The position numbers and the translations under genes are program-made. A stretch of 31,679 nt of DNA from a virus, in the IMG/VR virus record IMGVR_UViG_3300042691_036497, positions 1-31,679 of that record. The stretch is one strand, 5' to 3'. Below are positions 6,455-13,734 of this stretch, piece by piece. The notes below the pieces were generated by a model. It made no database searches. It worked only from the letters and a program-made list of their open reading frames with translations, and had not been told where the DNA came from. Within the stretch, counting starts at the first letter, position 1; every line of letters starts with the position of its first letter.

Positions 6455-6964
6455 TCATGCCTTTGGGCTCCCTTCCATGTCGAGTTCGATGAAGAAGTCC
6501 TCGCTGGTCGTCATCTTCACGCCAGCGGCCACCAGAAAGACTTCGTGATCCTTCCAGTGCTTCTTCATGGCCTCCTTGTCCGGGGCCTCTTTGGTGCGGA
6601 TGAAAAGCTCCTGGAGCTTCTTCGAGGCCTCCTTGAGCTTGGCGAGAACGCCCTTGGCACCGCCGGCCTTCTTGGTGAACTCGATGGCTCCGCCGTTGCT
6701 GCGGTAGCCCAGGACATGGCCTTCGAGCGTGAAGCTCTTGGTCTTGCCTTTGAGCAGGTCCTTCCGGCGGGCATCCAGCCAGTCCCGGATCTGCTCCGCC
6801 AGCTCTTTCTCCTTGGCGGCATGCTTCGTGATCTCCGGCTCATGCCGGTCCTTCACCTTTGCCAGCTCGGCATTCAGCTCGGCGGTCAGGGATTGCTGGA
6901 GCGTCCGCTCCCGGCGCATGCAGGCCAGGGCGGCGGTAACTTGGTCGAGGGATTCGAGTTTCAT
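6455..6964 (-). CDS. gam: Gam-like host-nuclease inhibitor
   Basis: 169 aa. It matches the Mu Gam family, which binds DNA ends and shields linear phage DNA from host exonucleases. Visible landmarks: a long N-terminal coiled-coil (about 1-55, including LNAELAKVKDRHEPEITKHA), the transition IRDWLDARRKDLLKGKTKSF (about 58-77) followed by the GHVLGYR strand, and a C-terminal 'AAGVKMTTSEDFFIEL' ending typical of the family. Length is close to Mu Gam. It sits between the MarR-like gene and small early genes, downstream of the MuB-like ATPase, as expected for a Mu early operon. Confidence 0.88.
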   Translation of the reverse strand: MKLESLDQVTAALACMRRERTLQQSLTAELNAELAKVKDRHEPEITKHAAKEKELAEQIRDWLDARRKDLLKGKTKSFTLEGHVLGYRSNGGAIEFTKKAGGAKGVLAKLKEASKKLQELFIRTKEAPDKEAMKKHWKDHEVFLVAAGVKMTTSEDFFIELDMEGSPKA

Positions 6965-6974
6965 GGGTATTCAA

Positions 6975-7002
6975 TTTTCAGTTTCCAATTCTCAGTTTTC
7001 AG
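6975..7002. repeat. Heptamer array TTTTCAG (4 units)
   Basis: Units TTTTCAG, TTTCCAA, TTCTCAG, TTTTCAG, the same order as in the array at 4903-4930. It fills the MarR-like/Gam junction and carries the TGA stop of the MarR-like gene (6999-7001). Two junctions sharing the same multi-unit array suggests copying of whole arrays rather than independent slippage. Confidence 0.88.
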
Positions 7003-7475
7003 TTCCGCCCCCGCAGGAGCACACTCGACGCCCCCGCCAGCCCCGTCAGCGCCACCAGCGACGCCAGGACCTTCGTCCCCGGCTCCGTGATGGTGACATG
7101 CACCCGCCGCAGATCCGGCCCTTGGCGGTCACAGGCCACCAAGCCCAGCGACTCCATCCGCCGCGTGATGAGCGAGCAGTTCGGTTGCGTCACTTTCAGC
7201 GCATCGGCCACGCGGGCCATGGTCAGCGTGCCATGCCGTGCCAGGACGATGAGCAGCAGCGCGGACCGCTTGGAGAGTTTCAGCCGGCATAACGTTTCCA
7301 GGCAGCCCTGGACGGCGTGGAAGGTCTCGCTGGCCGTGTCGAGGCCCGCCGTCGTGGCCGTGGCCGCCAGCGCCAGGTGCGGGTAGTCCGAGAGCTTCGG
7401 AGCCGCCTCCGAGGAGGAGGCCTTGGCGCGGAGGCTGCGAAGCAGCGGAGAGGTAGGAGAAGGGATGAAAGGCAT
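6999..7475 (-). CDS. MarR-type winged-helix regulator
   Basis: 158 aa. The core (about 65-140) reads as a MarR-like fold: LSKRSALLLIVLARHGTLTM, then ARVADALKVTQPNCSLITRR with recognition helix, then MESLGLVAC, and a wing DLRRVHVTITEPGTKVL. A helix of about 20 residues precedes it. The C-terminus is hydrophobic (LASLVALTGLAGASSVLL), possibly a dimerisation helix. It probably regulates phage early transcription; the operator is not identified. It lies between the MuB-like ATPase and Gam, with 9-nt repeats upstream of the ATG and heptamers at its stop. Confidence 0.75.
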   Translation of the reverse strand: MPFIPSPTSPLLRSLRAKASSSEAAPKLSDYPHLALAATATTAGLDTASETFHAVQGCLETLCRLKLSKRSALLLIVLARHGTLTMARVADALKVTQPNCSLITRRMESLGLVACDRQGPDLRRVHVTITEPGTKVLASLVALTGLAGASSVLLRGRN

Positions 7476-7479
7476 AAAA

Positions 7480-7515
7480 GTCAGTCAGGTCAGGGGTGTC
7501 AGTCAGGTCAAAAAA
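7480..7515. repeat. 9-nt tandem repeat array (GTCAGTCAG)
   Basis: Four units: GTCAGTCAG, GTCAGGGGT, GTCAGTCAG, GTCAAAAAA. It fills the 46-nt junction between the ATPase stop and the MarR-like start. The unit is the same as at 3315 and 4548. Confidence 0.8.
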
Positions 7516-7521
7516 CAGTCC

Positions 7522-8559
7522 TCACGCCGCCAGCCGCAGCGTCTTCGCCCGCGCCCTCAGCTCCAGCTTGGCCTGGTGCGTGAGGCTTTCCGCCGTGGGG
7601 GCTTCCTTGGCCTTCGTGGCGGCCTTGGCGGTGCGGATGATGGTCTCCCGGACGAAGGCCAGGTTGCCGTGGTTGAGCGCCATCTCCGCCAGTTGGCGGG
7701 CCGTGGTGCCCAGGTCCTTGGCAGGCAGGTCCAGCGCCGGGAGGCGACGCTTCAGCAGCAAGGCCACGTCCTCGGCATTCAGCGTGCCCAGCTCGATCCG
7801 AGCCAGCAAACGGTTCCCGGTGAGCTGGGAGAGGTCGTCCCAGTTGTCCCGCTCCAGATCGCGGAAGAGGCGGGGATGACAAAGCATGATGATCTTTACC
7901 GGGCTCTCATTGAGCAGGGTCTTCACCACGCGGAGGCAGCGGACCCCGAAATCATGGACCTCATCCAGGATGAAGATGATGGGCCGCTCATTGAGGACCG
8001 TGGTCAGCAGGTCCAGGCGGGCGGCCTGGCTCCGGCCCGTGGCCTCGCGGCCCAGCGCCCGGAGCATGGCTGTCAGCATCGCGTTCGGGCGATCTCCCCA
8101 CCCGGCGCTGGCCTCGATGGTGAAGACCTGGGGCATGGCCGCCATGGCGTTGTAGGATTTAGCCACGATTTGGCCAGCCGAGGTTTTGCCCGAACCGGTG
8201 AAGCCCTCCACGATGATGAGCTTTGCCTTCGTGCGGCTCAGCTTCAGGCGCACCATTTGCGCCCGAACGGCCTTGGTCGTCGAAAGGTCGTCATAGAGCG
8301 GGTCCTCATCGCTGGCCGCCGCTTCGAGGCCGTCGAGGGCTCCGCGATAGGCCGCATGCAGGGCGGCCAGATCTCCGAGGCTGGCAAAGTCGCCACTTCG
8401 GATGCGGTCAAAGGTCCGGTCTGATTTGAGGGCCGGGATCTGGCGGAGCAGCTCCGCCTTTGTCCAGCCCTCCGCCTCCGCGTGTTCCGCGAGAAGGTGG
8501 GCCGCTTCCTGAAGCTCACGCTCCAGGGCTTCGTTGTTGGTCGTGGGTGTCGTTTGCAT
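7522..8559 (-). CDS. MuB-like AAA+ ATPase (transposition target activator)
   Basis: 345 aa. Residues about 30-60 contain a small helix-turn-helix-like region (GWTKAELLRQIPALKSDRTF), as in the MuB N-terminus. Walker A is EGFTGSGKT (118-126) and Walker B is IIFILDE (194-200) followed by VHD. The likely role is ATP-dependent DNA binding, target capture and activation of the transposase; in Mu, MuB also gives target immunity. Length is near that of MuB (312 aa) and of the Tn7 TnsC-type group. It lies downstream of the transposase in the same operon, separated by three small genes instead of being adjacent. Confidence 0.88.
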   Translation of the reverse strand: MQTTPTTNNEALERELQEAAHLLAEHAEAEGWTKAELLRQIPALKSDRTFDRIRSGDFASLGDLAALHAAYRGALDGLEAAASDEDPLYDDLSTTKAVRAQMVRLKLSRTKAKLIIVEGFTGSGKTSAGQIVAKSYNAMAAMPQVFTIEASAGWGDRPNAMLTAMLRALGREATGRSQAARLDLLTTVLNERPIIFILDEVHDFGVRCLRVVKTLLNESPVKIIMLCHPRLFRDLERDNWDDLSQLTGNRLLARIELGTLNAEDVALLLKRRLPALDLPAKDLGTTARQLAEMALNHGNLAFVRETIIRTAKAATKAKEAPTAESLTHQAKLELRARAKTLRLAA

Positions 8560-8595
8560 GGGTCGGTTGCGGGGAAAAGGTTTCAGGTTTCAGGT

Positions 8596-8862
8596 TCAGA
8601 GGGGCGGCATGCAGGCCTCAATGCTGGCCAGCTCGGCTTCGATCTCGGCCAGCGTCTTCCGCCCCTCTGCATCGGCAGCCAAGGTTTCAGCCAGGCGGGC
8701 ACTCAGGGTGCGGTGGCCCATTTGGACCTCCGCCAGATGGACAAGCAGGCGGGTCCGCTTATCCCCCAACTCCTGGAGGCGTTTGAAATCGTTTTCCTCG
8801 ATCACGCGAGGCGTGACGGCTTTCGGTGCAATGGCGGAACGGGTGTTATTTGGTCGTTTCAT
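8596..8862 (-). CDS. Small coiled-coil protein
   Basis: 88 aa. A basic N-terminus (MKRPNNTRSAIAPKAVTPRV) is followed by a nearly continuous charged helix (about 22-85) with heptad-like spacing, ending IEAELASIEACMPPL. No family recognised. It lies between transposase and ATPase and could be a transposition accessory protein, but nothing in the sequence proves this. GTTTCAG heptamers (8580-8593) separate it from the ATPase start. Confidence 0.65.
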   Translation of the reverse strand: MKRPNNTRSAIAPKAVTPRVIEENDFKRLQELGDKRTRLLVHLAEVQMGHRTLSARLAETLAADAEGRKTLAEIEAELASIEACMPPL

Positions 8863-8894
8863 GGGTCGGTTTGTCGGTTTGTTTGTCGTTTTGG

Positions 8895-8913
8895 AGTCCC
8901 GGCTTCAGCCGGT
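8895..8913. repeat. REP-like hairpin, copy 1
   Basis: AGTCCCGGCTTCAGCCGGT contains the perfect inverted repeat CCGGCT-TC-AGCCGG. The identical 19 nt occur at 26250-26268, and a variant with compensatory stem changes (CGGGCT-TC-AGCCCG) occurs at 11867-11880. It lies in the junction between two small early genes and looks like a mobile palindromic repeat (REP type). Confidence 0.75.
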
Positions 8914-8922
8914 TCGGGAAAG

Positions 8923-9126
8923 TCAGGCGGCCAGGCGGGAGCGGTCCCATTCCTGGACCTCGTAGCCATTGGCCGCGGCGGCCTCCCTCACCCGCTCCTG
9001 GAAGGGGCGGCGGTCGTCGGGATCGTCCTCCACGCGGAGCAGCTCCACGCCCGTCTCCAGGTCACACAGGGAGGCCGAGAGCTCGTCGAGCTCGGTGAGG
9101 TCAAAGATGGCAAGGACGGGGCGCAT
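8923..9126 (-). CDS. Small acidic protein, unknown
   Basis: 67 aa from the ATG at 9126 (MRPVLAIFDLTELDELSASL). The frame continues upstream, but there it only translates a pyrimidine-rich octamer linker, so the ATG directly after that linker is preferred. Beta-alpha-beta-like pattern with an acidic centre (LLRVEDDPDDRRPFQERV). No family recognised. It lies between the Cys-rich protein and the coiled-coil protein. Confidence 0.6.
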   Translation of the reverse strand: MRPVLAIFDLTELDELSASLCDLETGVELLRVEDDPDDRRPFQERVREAAAANGYEVQEWDRSRLAA

Positions 9127-9169
9127 GGCGGGGAGGGGGAGACTTGGAGACAGGGAGAGGGGGAGAGGC

Positions 9170-9628
9170 TCAGGCACAGGCCGGGCAGGTGTCCCCGGCG
9201 GCTTGCTTCACGAGGTAGGTGGCCAGCGGATGCCCACCGCAGACCACACAGGTGCCGCGCCCCAGCTCCTCCAGGAGCCCCGGCAGTTCGGCGGCAGGCA
9301 GGAGGCCCAGAAGAAAGTCCAGCTCGTCCTGGGCGGCGGCGAAGAAGGCGGCGCGGAAGGTGCCCACCGTTTCGGCGGGGGCGGTCACATAGTTCTTCCA
9401 GGCCTCATAGGCCGCCTCGTAGGGCGTCCCCCGGCATCGGAAGTCCCGGCCATCGGCATAGACCGGGCAGCCCTCGCAGCAGATCGAAAGCTGGGCTTCG
9501 TTGAAAAACAGGCCACACAAAGCGCAATCCCAGGTAGAGGGGCGCTCCCCAGCTCGTTGCGTGCCCGTCGCCAGGCGGTGCCAGTGGCGGCAGCTTTCTT
9601 TGAGGGCTTCGAGAGTTTCGGTCTTCAT
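9170..9628 (-). CDS. Cys-rich, double zinc-finger-like protein
   Basis: 152 aa. Two Cys clusters are visible: an N-terminal one with CALCG, CCEGC and CRG (residues about 35-66) and a C-terminal one with CVVCGGH (about 127-133) and CPAC (148-151). The two clusters probably each bind zinc and flank a helical middle. Similar small zinc proteins are common in phage early regions, but I cannot assign a function. It is immediately downstream of the transposase, so a nucleic-acid or transpososome role is possible. Confidence 0.68.
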   Translation of the reverse strand: MKTETLEALKESCRHWHRLATGTQRAGERPSTWDCALCGLFFNEAQLSICCEGCPVYADGRDFRCRGTPYEAAYEAWKNYVTAPAETVGTFRAAFFAAAQDELDFLLGLLPAAELPGLLEELGRGTCVVCGGHPLATYLVKQAAGDTCPACA

Positions 9629-9655
9629 AAGGTCGGTTCAGTTCAGGTTCAAAAA

Positions 9656-11620
9656 TCACAAAGCCATCGCCGCGGCCTCCTCCGCCTCGTCGAACTCCTC
9701 GACGAAGACGGCAGGCACCGCCCGGCGGGCAGGCATCGAAAGGGGCTCCGGCTCCGGGCTTGAAACTTGAAACCTGGAACCTGAAACTTGCCCGGAGGGC
9801 ATGACTCGGCCTTCCGAGGGCATCACGCTCCGCTCCGGCGGCGGCTCCGCCGTGTGGATCTCGGGGCGCGGGGCATTCGCCGCCGCAAAGGCATTGCCAA
9901 AACCATCCTGCGCATGGGAGCGGCGACGACCGTCAAAGGCCGTCCCCGCGATGATGGCGCGGAACTCCTGGCGGACCTGCGCAGCGGCGCGGGCCTGCCC
10001 TGGCGCATAGCCACGGGCGGAAAGGTCTTCTTGCGGCGCATCGGCCATGTGATCGGCCACGCCCATTCGTTGGAGGAAGCCCCAGCCATCGCGATTGCGG
10101 GCACTGCGGTCCCGGTTGAAGATCGTGCATCCGGCCCAGGCCTCGCTAGGGTCAAAGGCCACCATGACCTGGTGCCCATCCACGAACTGCGCCCCGGCCA
10201 TGCGACTGGCTCCATGCAGGCGGAAGCGGAACGAAACCGGGTAGTGGTTCACCTTCACCTCGACACAACCCTTGCGGATCGTGGCGGGCACCTTCACCGG
10301 CAGGAAGCGCCAGCGTTCATTCTGCGGGCAGGGGCGTTTGACATGCTGCGCCCACAGCTCCGCCGGGGAGAAGGTCTTGTTGCCAAACGTCTGCCGCTTC
10401 TTCGGGCGCTCGTCGAACAGCCGCATGGCGTTCAGGACGTGGTCCGCGCTTTGCTCGATGGTCCAAAACTTCGCCAGGGCCGCCGCGTCCCGATCACTGC
10501 GGAGCATGGCTCGCGTGGCGGCCTCAAACTCGCCGCGCTCGCGGCCGATGCTCATTGTGCGACCGTCCCCACCGTGGTCCATGAGGCTCTGGAGCAGGTT
10601 GAAGGCTCCCTCGATTTCCTTGCCACGGCTGGAGAACTTGACCGCAATTTTGACCACGGCATCCAGCCCGCCAAAGCGGACGGCATTCCCCTCGTCATCG
10701 AACTCGCCGGGGATGGGTGAACCAAAGATGAAGTTGTTGTCCCACCGACCGCGTTCAATGCGCCAGATGAGCGGCAGGCCATGCTCGTCCACGAGAGCGG
10801 CAAAATGCTTCGCGATGTCCTCGGCGCGGTAGCTGTCCCGGTCCCGGCCAATGTGGCTGGCTCCCAGGAAATGCAGGGAGAAGGCATCCGTCGTGAAAAG
10901 CGCCTGACGTCCCAGCAATTCCTTCTCCGAGGCCGCATCGTAGAACCGGAACGGATCATTGAGGCTCATGTCATCGCTACACCAGATGGCACCCGCGAAC
11001 CACGGCAGGCGCTGGCCGTCCTCGTCGATGATGAAGGCTCCCTTGCGCTCCGTGCCGCCGCGATTTTGCAGCGCCTTCGGACCCCGGAAGGCAGCCTCTT
11101 CGTCCTCGGACACCCGGCAGGCACGTTGGATGCTCTGCGGCCAGGTCACCGGCTTCCGGGCCTCGACGAATTTCCGCCAGTAGGCCTTCAGGGCGGCAGC
11201 CTTCGCGGCATCCAGCTTCGCGTTGCCCTCGACGGAACGGCGGGCCTTCACCGCCGTTTCGTCCAGGACATCACAAGCCAGGCTTGCCCGCAGCGCCGCG
11301 AAGTAGGGCTCCTCATTGCCATCCAGCGCCTCGGCAATCGCTGCCTCGACCGCCAGCGGGATCGAGCCCTTCACCAGCCGCCAGAAGCGGAGGCGGCGCG
11401 TCTCCGCCTCGCTCAGGTCAAAGAGCACCTTCCGGCCCCGTTTGGGGGCCTGGCTCAGATCCGGCAGGAAACCGCTCTTCGACTCCTCCACCTGGCGCTG
11501 CCAGCGGTAAAAGGTCGGAAACGGAATGCCCACCTCCGCACAGGCCCGGCGCGTCGGCATCTCCGCCGAAAGCGCCGCCACCTGGGCGAGGAGCATGGAA
11601 CGATCTGCAAGGGTGAACAT
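9656..11620 (-). CDS. MuA-like DDE transposase
   Basis: 654 aa, similar in length to MuA (663 aa). It catalyses phage integration and replicative transposition. An N-terminal helix-turn-helix is visible (TRRACAEVGIPFPTFYRWQR, about 23-42). The rve-type catalytic core starts at IWCSDDMSLND (first Asp 216/217), followed by a strand FTTDAFSLHFLG, then GLPLIWRIERGRWDNN (281-296), then RGKEIEGAFNLLQ (332-344, Glu 335/337). The expected Asp of the 'DxG' motif after strand 4 is Glu289 here, giving D-E-E; D294 lies nearby. A beta-barrel-like domain follows (about 440-510). The C-terminus is low-complexity and contains GQVSGSRFQVSS, encoded by a heptamer array at 9762-9789. No Shine-Dalgarno precedes the ATG. 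Confidence 0.9.
   Translation of the reverse strand: MFTLADRSMLLAQVAALSAEMPTRRACAEVGIPFPTFYRWQRQVEESKSGFLPDLSQAPKRGRKVLFDLSEAETRRLRFWRLVKGSIPLAVEAAIAEALDGNEEPYFAALRASLACDVLDETAVKARRSVEGNAKLDAAKAAALKAYWRKFVEARKPVTWPQSIQRACRVSEDEEAAFRGPKALQNRGGTERKGAFIIDEDGQRLPWFAGAIWCSDDMSLNDPFRFYDAASEKELLGRQALFTTDAFSLHFLGASHIGRDRDSYRAEDIAKHFAALVDEHGLPLIWRIERGRWDNNFIFGSPIPGEFDDEGNAVRFGGLDAVVKIAVKFSSRGKEIEGAFNLLQSLMDHGGDGRTMSIGRERGEFEAATRAMLRSDRDAAALAKFWTIEQSADHVLNAMRLFDERPKKRQTFGNKTFSPAELWAQHVKRPCPQNERWRFLPVKVPATIRKGCVEVKVNHYPVSFRFRLHGASRMAGAQFVDGHQVMVAFDPSEAWAGCTIFNRDRSARNRDGWGFLQRMGVADHMADAPQEDLSARGYAPGQARAAAQVRQEFRAIIAGTAFDGRRRSHAQDGFGNAFAAANAPRPEIHTAEPPPERSVMPSEGRVMPSGQVSGSRFQVSSPEPEPLSMPARRAVPAVFVEEFDEAEEAAAMAL
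9762..9789. repeat. Heptamer array GAAACYT inside the transposase C-terminus
   Basis: Units GAAACTT, GAAACCT, GGAACCT, GAAACTT; 28 nt read in frame as part of the transposase tail. The unit is the complement of the GTTTCAR heptamer found at intergenic junctions (4527, 8580, 20111). Confidence 0.8.
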
Positions 11621-11680
11621 AACGAAAGGTGAGAAGTGGAAGAGGGGAGCGCGGGCACTCCTGCCCGCCGTGTTCCGGGG

Positions 11681-11848
11681 TCAGCCCGGCAGATGCAGCC
11701 GCTGGCGCTTCGTGAGCCGGAAGGCATTCCGTGGGCGGCCCTTGAGCCGCTGAACGACGCCGCAGACAAAGCAGGCCGCCGCCGCCGAAATGGGCAGGTA
11801 AACACAAGCCAGGGCGAGGTAGTAGAGGGGAGAGTGGGGAGCATTCAT
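11681..11848 (-). CDS. Small single-pass membrane protein
   Basis: 55 aa from the ATG at 11848 to TGA at 11681-11683. One hydrophobic segment (about 9-31: YYLALACVYLPISAAAACFV and onward) is followed by a strongly basic tail (QRLKGRPRNAFRLTKRQRLH), predicting an N-out, C-in inner-membrane protein with two or three Cys in the membrane segment. It lies in the 278-nt gap upstream of the transposase. Function unknown; phage early membrane proteins often mediate superinfection exclusion, but that is only a guess. Confidence 0.6.
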   Translation of the reverse strand: MNAPHSPLYYLALACVYLPISAAAACFVCGVVQRLKGRPRNAFRLTKRQRLHLPG

Positions 11849-11860
11849 GGTTCGTTGTTC

Positions 11861-11881
11861 GTAGTTCGGGCTTCAGCCCGT
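11861..11881. repeat. REP-like hairpin, variant copy
   Basis: GTAGTTCGGGCTTCAGCCCG, with inverted repeat CGGGCT-TC-AGCCCG. Compared with copies at 8895 and 26250 the stem carries compensatory changes while the TC loop and flanking GTAGT/AGT are kept, suggesting that the folded form matters. Confidence 0.65.
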
Positions 11882-11898
11882 CCGGTTCGGGTTAAGGG

Positions 11899-12234
11899 TC
11901 AGGCCTTCGCGGCCTCGGTGAACACGCTGGCGTTGCGCAGCGCCGCCACGAGGCAGCGGTGGAGGAGCTGGCCTTTGTCCGTGATCTCCACGGTCCAGCC
12001 CGGCTTGGCGTCACGGTCCGCCCGTGGCGTGCTCCGGCGCACCGTGACGAGCCCGGCCTTCACCAGCGCATCCACACAGCCAGGCACCACGCCTTTGTTC
12101 AGGATGCCGTGGCTTGATCCACCCGCGCCATTCAGCAGCGTGGCGATCCGCGCACTCTGCCGGCGGCCCGTGTCCATGGCGGCCACATCACACAGCACCA
12201 GGAGAGAAGAGTCATTGAGGTCAGTCGGGTCCAT
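11899..12234 (-). CDS. Winged-helix regulator-like protein
   Basis: 111 aa from the ATG at 12234; a GTG at 12270 would add 12 residues encoded by repeats and would overlap the ParB-like stop. The pattern is wHTH-like: SSLLVLCDVAAM, SARIATLLNGAGG, a helix VVPGCVDALVKAGLVTV and a wing with WTVEITDKGQLLHR. It is probably a DNA-binding protein of MarR/PadR-like shape; no closer family is recognised. It lies between the ParB-like gene and the small membrane protein. GTCANNNNG 9-mers lie upstream of its ATG. Confidence 0.65.
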   Translation of the reverse strand: MDPTDLNDSSLLVLCDVAAMDTGRRQSARIATLLNGAGGSSHGILNKGVVPGCVDALVKAGLVTVRRSTPRADRDAKPGWTVEITDKGQLLHRCLVAALRNASVFTEAAKA

Positions 12235-12260
12235 AAGGTCAGAAGTCAGAGGTGAGAGGT

Positions 12261-13298
12261 TCAGCTCCACGTGGCCGGTTCATCCGCCGCCGCCAGCGCC
12301 TCGGCCAAAGCCAGGCGAAACTCCGGCGTCATGTCCGCCTTCACGCGGGCGGTCAGCAGGCGCTGGGCCTTGAGCCGCTCCTCGGCGTCCCAGCTCGTGA
12401 AGGCCTTAGAAAGGCGGACGAGCTGGCTCAGGGGAGCGTCGAGGTGGTGGAAGCCCGTCTGGGCCTTCGGCTTGCCACCCGTGGCGTCACCCCCGGCGAT
12501 GCCCGCCAGGATGCCGCCCAGGCCCGCCCCGCCCCAGATGAGGTGTTCATACTTCTCCCGCTTCGCGGCGGCCTCGATGGCCTCCGGGCTGCTCGCCGCA
12601 TGGCCGGGGGCATAAAAGGCCCGGTAAAGGGCCACCGCTTGATCCACCGTGTCAGCCGAAACGCCCAAGCGACGCCCCAAAGTCGATGCGTTCAAAACTC
12701 CGATTGAATCGGAGTTTTTGGAAGGGCGTCCTTCACCTGCCTCGCAAACCTGCGGATGCTGGCACACGCCCAGCCACGCCCGCTGCCCCTTGGTCCAGTG
12801 ACGACGACCGATCACGCTGGCCTCAATGATCTGCATGGCCTCGGCTTCCGAGACCTCAATGAGCGGCACCTTCTGACCTCTGACTTCTGACTTCTGACCT
12901 CTGGCCTCTGCATTGTCATCCACCCACTCCAGCCGGTGCCTGCCATCCACCGCCACCCAGCGGCGGCCTTGGCGGAAGGCCTTGATCGGCTCCACAATAC
13001 CCAGATCATCCAGGCTGCTCCGCAGGGCATCGTGCTCCGCCATCATCTCCACGCCCTGCGCCTTGATCTCCGGCTTCGGGCTCGTGATGAACTTCGCCGC
13101 CACGTCCACCATCATCGGAACGATGGCGAGACGTGGATCAATGGTAATCAGCTCACGGCGCACCAGATGCACCGTCATCGTGCCCTTGCTCGCCCGATGC
13201 TGGGAGGCCTCGTGAACCTGAAAGGGATCGTTAAGGTGCATGTCGTCCGTGCGCCAGATGGCGTCCTTCCGGTCAGTGAGGTCAGTCCGGTCACTCAT
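12261..13298 (-). CDS. ParB-like nuclease-fold DNA-binding protein
   Basis: 345 aa. The central part is ParB/Srx-like: ALRSSLDDLGIVEPIKAF (about 90-107), RRWVAVDGRHRLEWV (about 111-125), and VPLIEVSEAEAMQIIEASV (about 144-162), with a downstream HTH around ASTLGRRLGVSADTVDQAVAL. The role is probably site-specific DNA binding, in regulation, partition or transposition. The N-terminus is odd: MSDRTDLTDRKD is encoded by GTCANNNNG repeats, and AIWRTDDMHLNDPF (13-26) closely matches the transposase active-site segment AIWCSDDMSLNDPF. Two further repeats are embedded in frame: a TTCTGAC array (EARGQKSEVRGQK) and a 23-nt palindrome (KNSDSIGVLN). Its ATG overlaps the upstream stop (ATGA). Confidence 0.78.
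   Translation of the reverse strand: MSDRTDLTDRKDAIWRTDDMHLNDPFQVHEASQHRASKGTMTVHLVRRELITIDPRLAIVPMMVDVAAKFITSPKPEIKAQGVEMMAEHDALRSSLDDLGIVEPIKAFRQGRRWVAVDGRHRLEWVDDNAEARGQKSEVRGQKVPLIEVSEAEAMQIIEASVIGRRHWTKGQRAWLGVCQHPQVCEAGEGRPSKNSDSIGVLNASTLGRRLGVSADTVDQAVALYRAFYAPGHAASSPEAIEAAAKREKYEHLIWGGAGLGGILAGIAGGDATGGKPKAQTGFHHLDAPLSQLVRLSKAFTSWDAEERLKAQRLLTARVKADMTPEFRLALAEALAAADEPATWS
12694..12718. repeat. 23-nt palindrome, copy 1 (inside ParB-like gene)
   Basis: Left arm AAACTCCGATT, single G centre, right arm AATCGGAGTTT, a perfect inverted repeat at 12695-12717 that extends by one A/T pair on each side. It lies within the ParB-like coding region, where it reads in frame. The same sequence occurs at 14096-14118 and, with two changes, at 14638-14660. 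Candidate protein-binding site (parS-like) or mobile palindrome. Confidence 0.8.
12871..12911. repeat. Heptamer array YTCTGAC inside the ParB-like gene
   Basis: Units TTCTGAC, CTCTGAC, TTCTGAC, TTCTGAC, CTCTGGC, and a partial sixth. On the minus strand it reads in frame as Gly-Gln-Lys-Ser-Glu-Val-Arg-type residues, inserted between the RRWVAVDGRHRLEWV and VPLIEVSEAEAM segments of the ParB fold. The same unit family occurs at 19295 and 23889. Confidence 0.8.
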
Positions 13299-13501
13299 GC
13301 GGTCACCTCCTGCGCGTTCAGCTTTGTCTGGAGGTGGCGAATGCGGGCAGTGGCTTCGACGATCACATCACGCCCCGCCTCCACTTGGGATGAGACGAAA
13401 CTGAGCAGGTAGCCCAGCTTGAAAGCGGGCTCGTCAATGCGAGAGTCTTGAGCCTCCAAGTCGAGGAGGAGGGTGAGCAAGGCCTTGGTGTCGATGGGCA
13501 T
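13295..13501 (-). CDS. Small helical protein, unknown
   Basis: 68 aa. Mostly helical (LLTLLLDLEAQ; RDVIVEATARIRHLQTKLNA), acidic N-terminal half and basic C-terminal half. Its stop overlaps the ParB-like ATG by 4 nt (ATGA), so the two are probably co-translated and may interact. No family recognised. Confidence 0.62.
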   Translation of the reverse strand: MPIDTKALLTLLLDLEAQDSRIDEPAFKLGYLLSFVSSQVEAGRDVIVEATARIRHLQTKLNAQEVTA

Positions 13502-13528
13502 GAGGTCGATGGTCGGTTGAGGTTGAAA

Positions 13529-13714
13529 TCAGGCGGCCAAAGCTGCCGTGGCGAGATCCGCCCGAATGAGGCGGCGGACGTATTTGCTGAAGTCGAGGTC
13601 CTCGGACTTCACGCGGCTCTGCGCATGGTCCCAGAGCGTGCTCTCGATGCGGACGGCCTTCACGAGGCAGCCTTTGGCGCGGTGTTTATGGGGTTTGGTT
13701 TTGGCGCGGTTCAT
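13529..13714 (-). CDS. Ribbon-helix-helix protein, left partner of divergent pair
   Basis: 61 aa from the ATG at 13714. A basic N-terminal arm is followed by an RHH pattern: beta strand VKAVRIES (about 20-27), helix LWDHAQSRVKSED, turn and second helix LDFSKYVRRLIRADLA (about 42-57). It is related to the divergently transcribed RHH protein at 13857: the second helix shares 10 of 16 positions (L.FS.YV..LIRAD). It is the first gene of the leftward early block and faces an AT-rich spacer with repeated operator-like sites. A role as repressor or Cro/Ner-like switch protein is inferred. Confidence 0.72.
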   Translation of the reverse strand: MNRAKTKPHKHRAKGCLVKAVRIESTLWDHAQSRVKSEDLDFSKYVRRLIRADLATAALAA

Positions 13715-13734
13715 TGGGGTGGGGTGTCGTATTC

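Noticed and set aside
12694-12718. Palindrome as an intrinsic terminator
   Set aside because: This copy is inside a gene on the other strand and only a short T-run follows; for copies 2 and 3 termination remains possible but not preferred.
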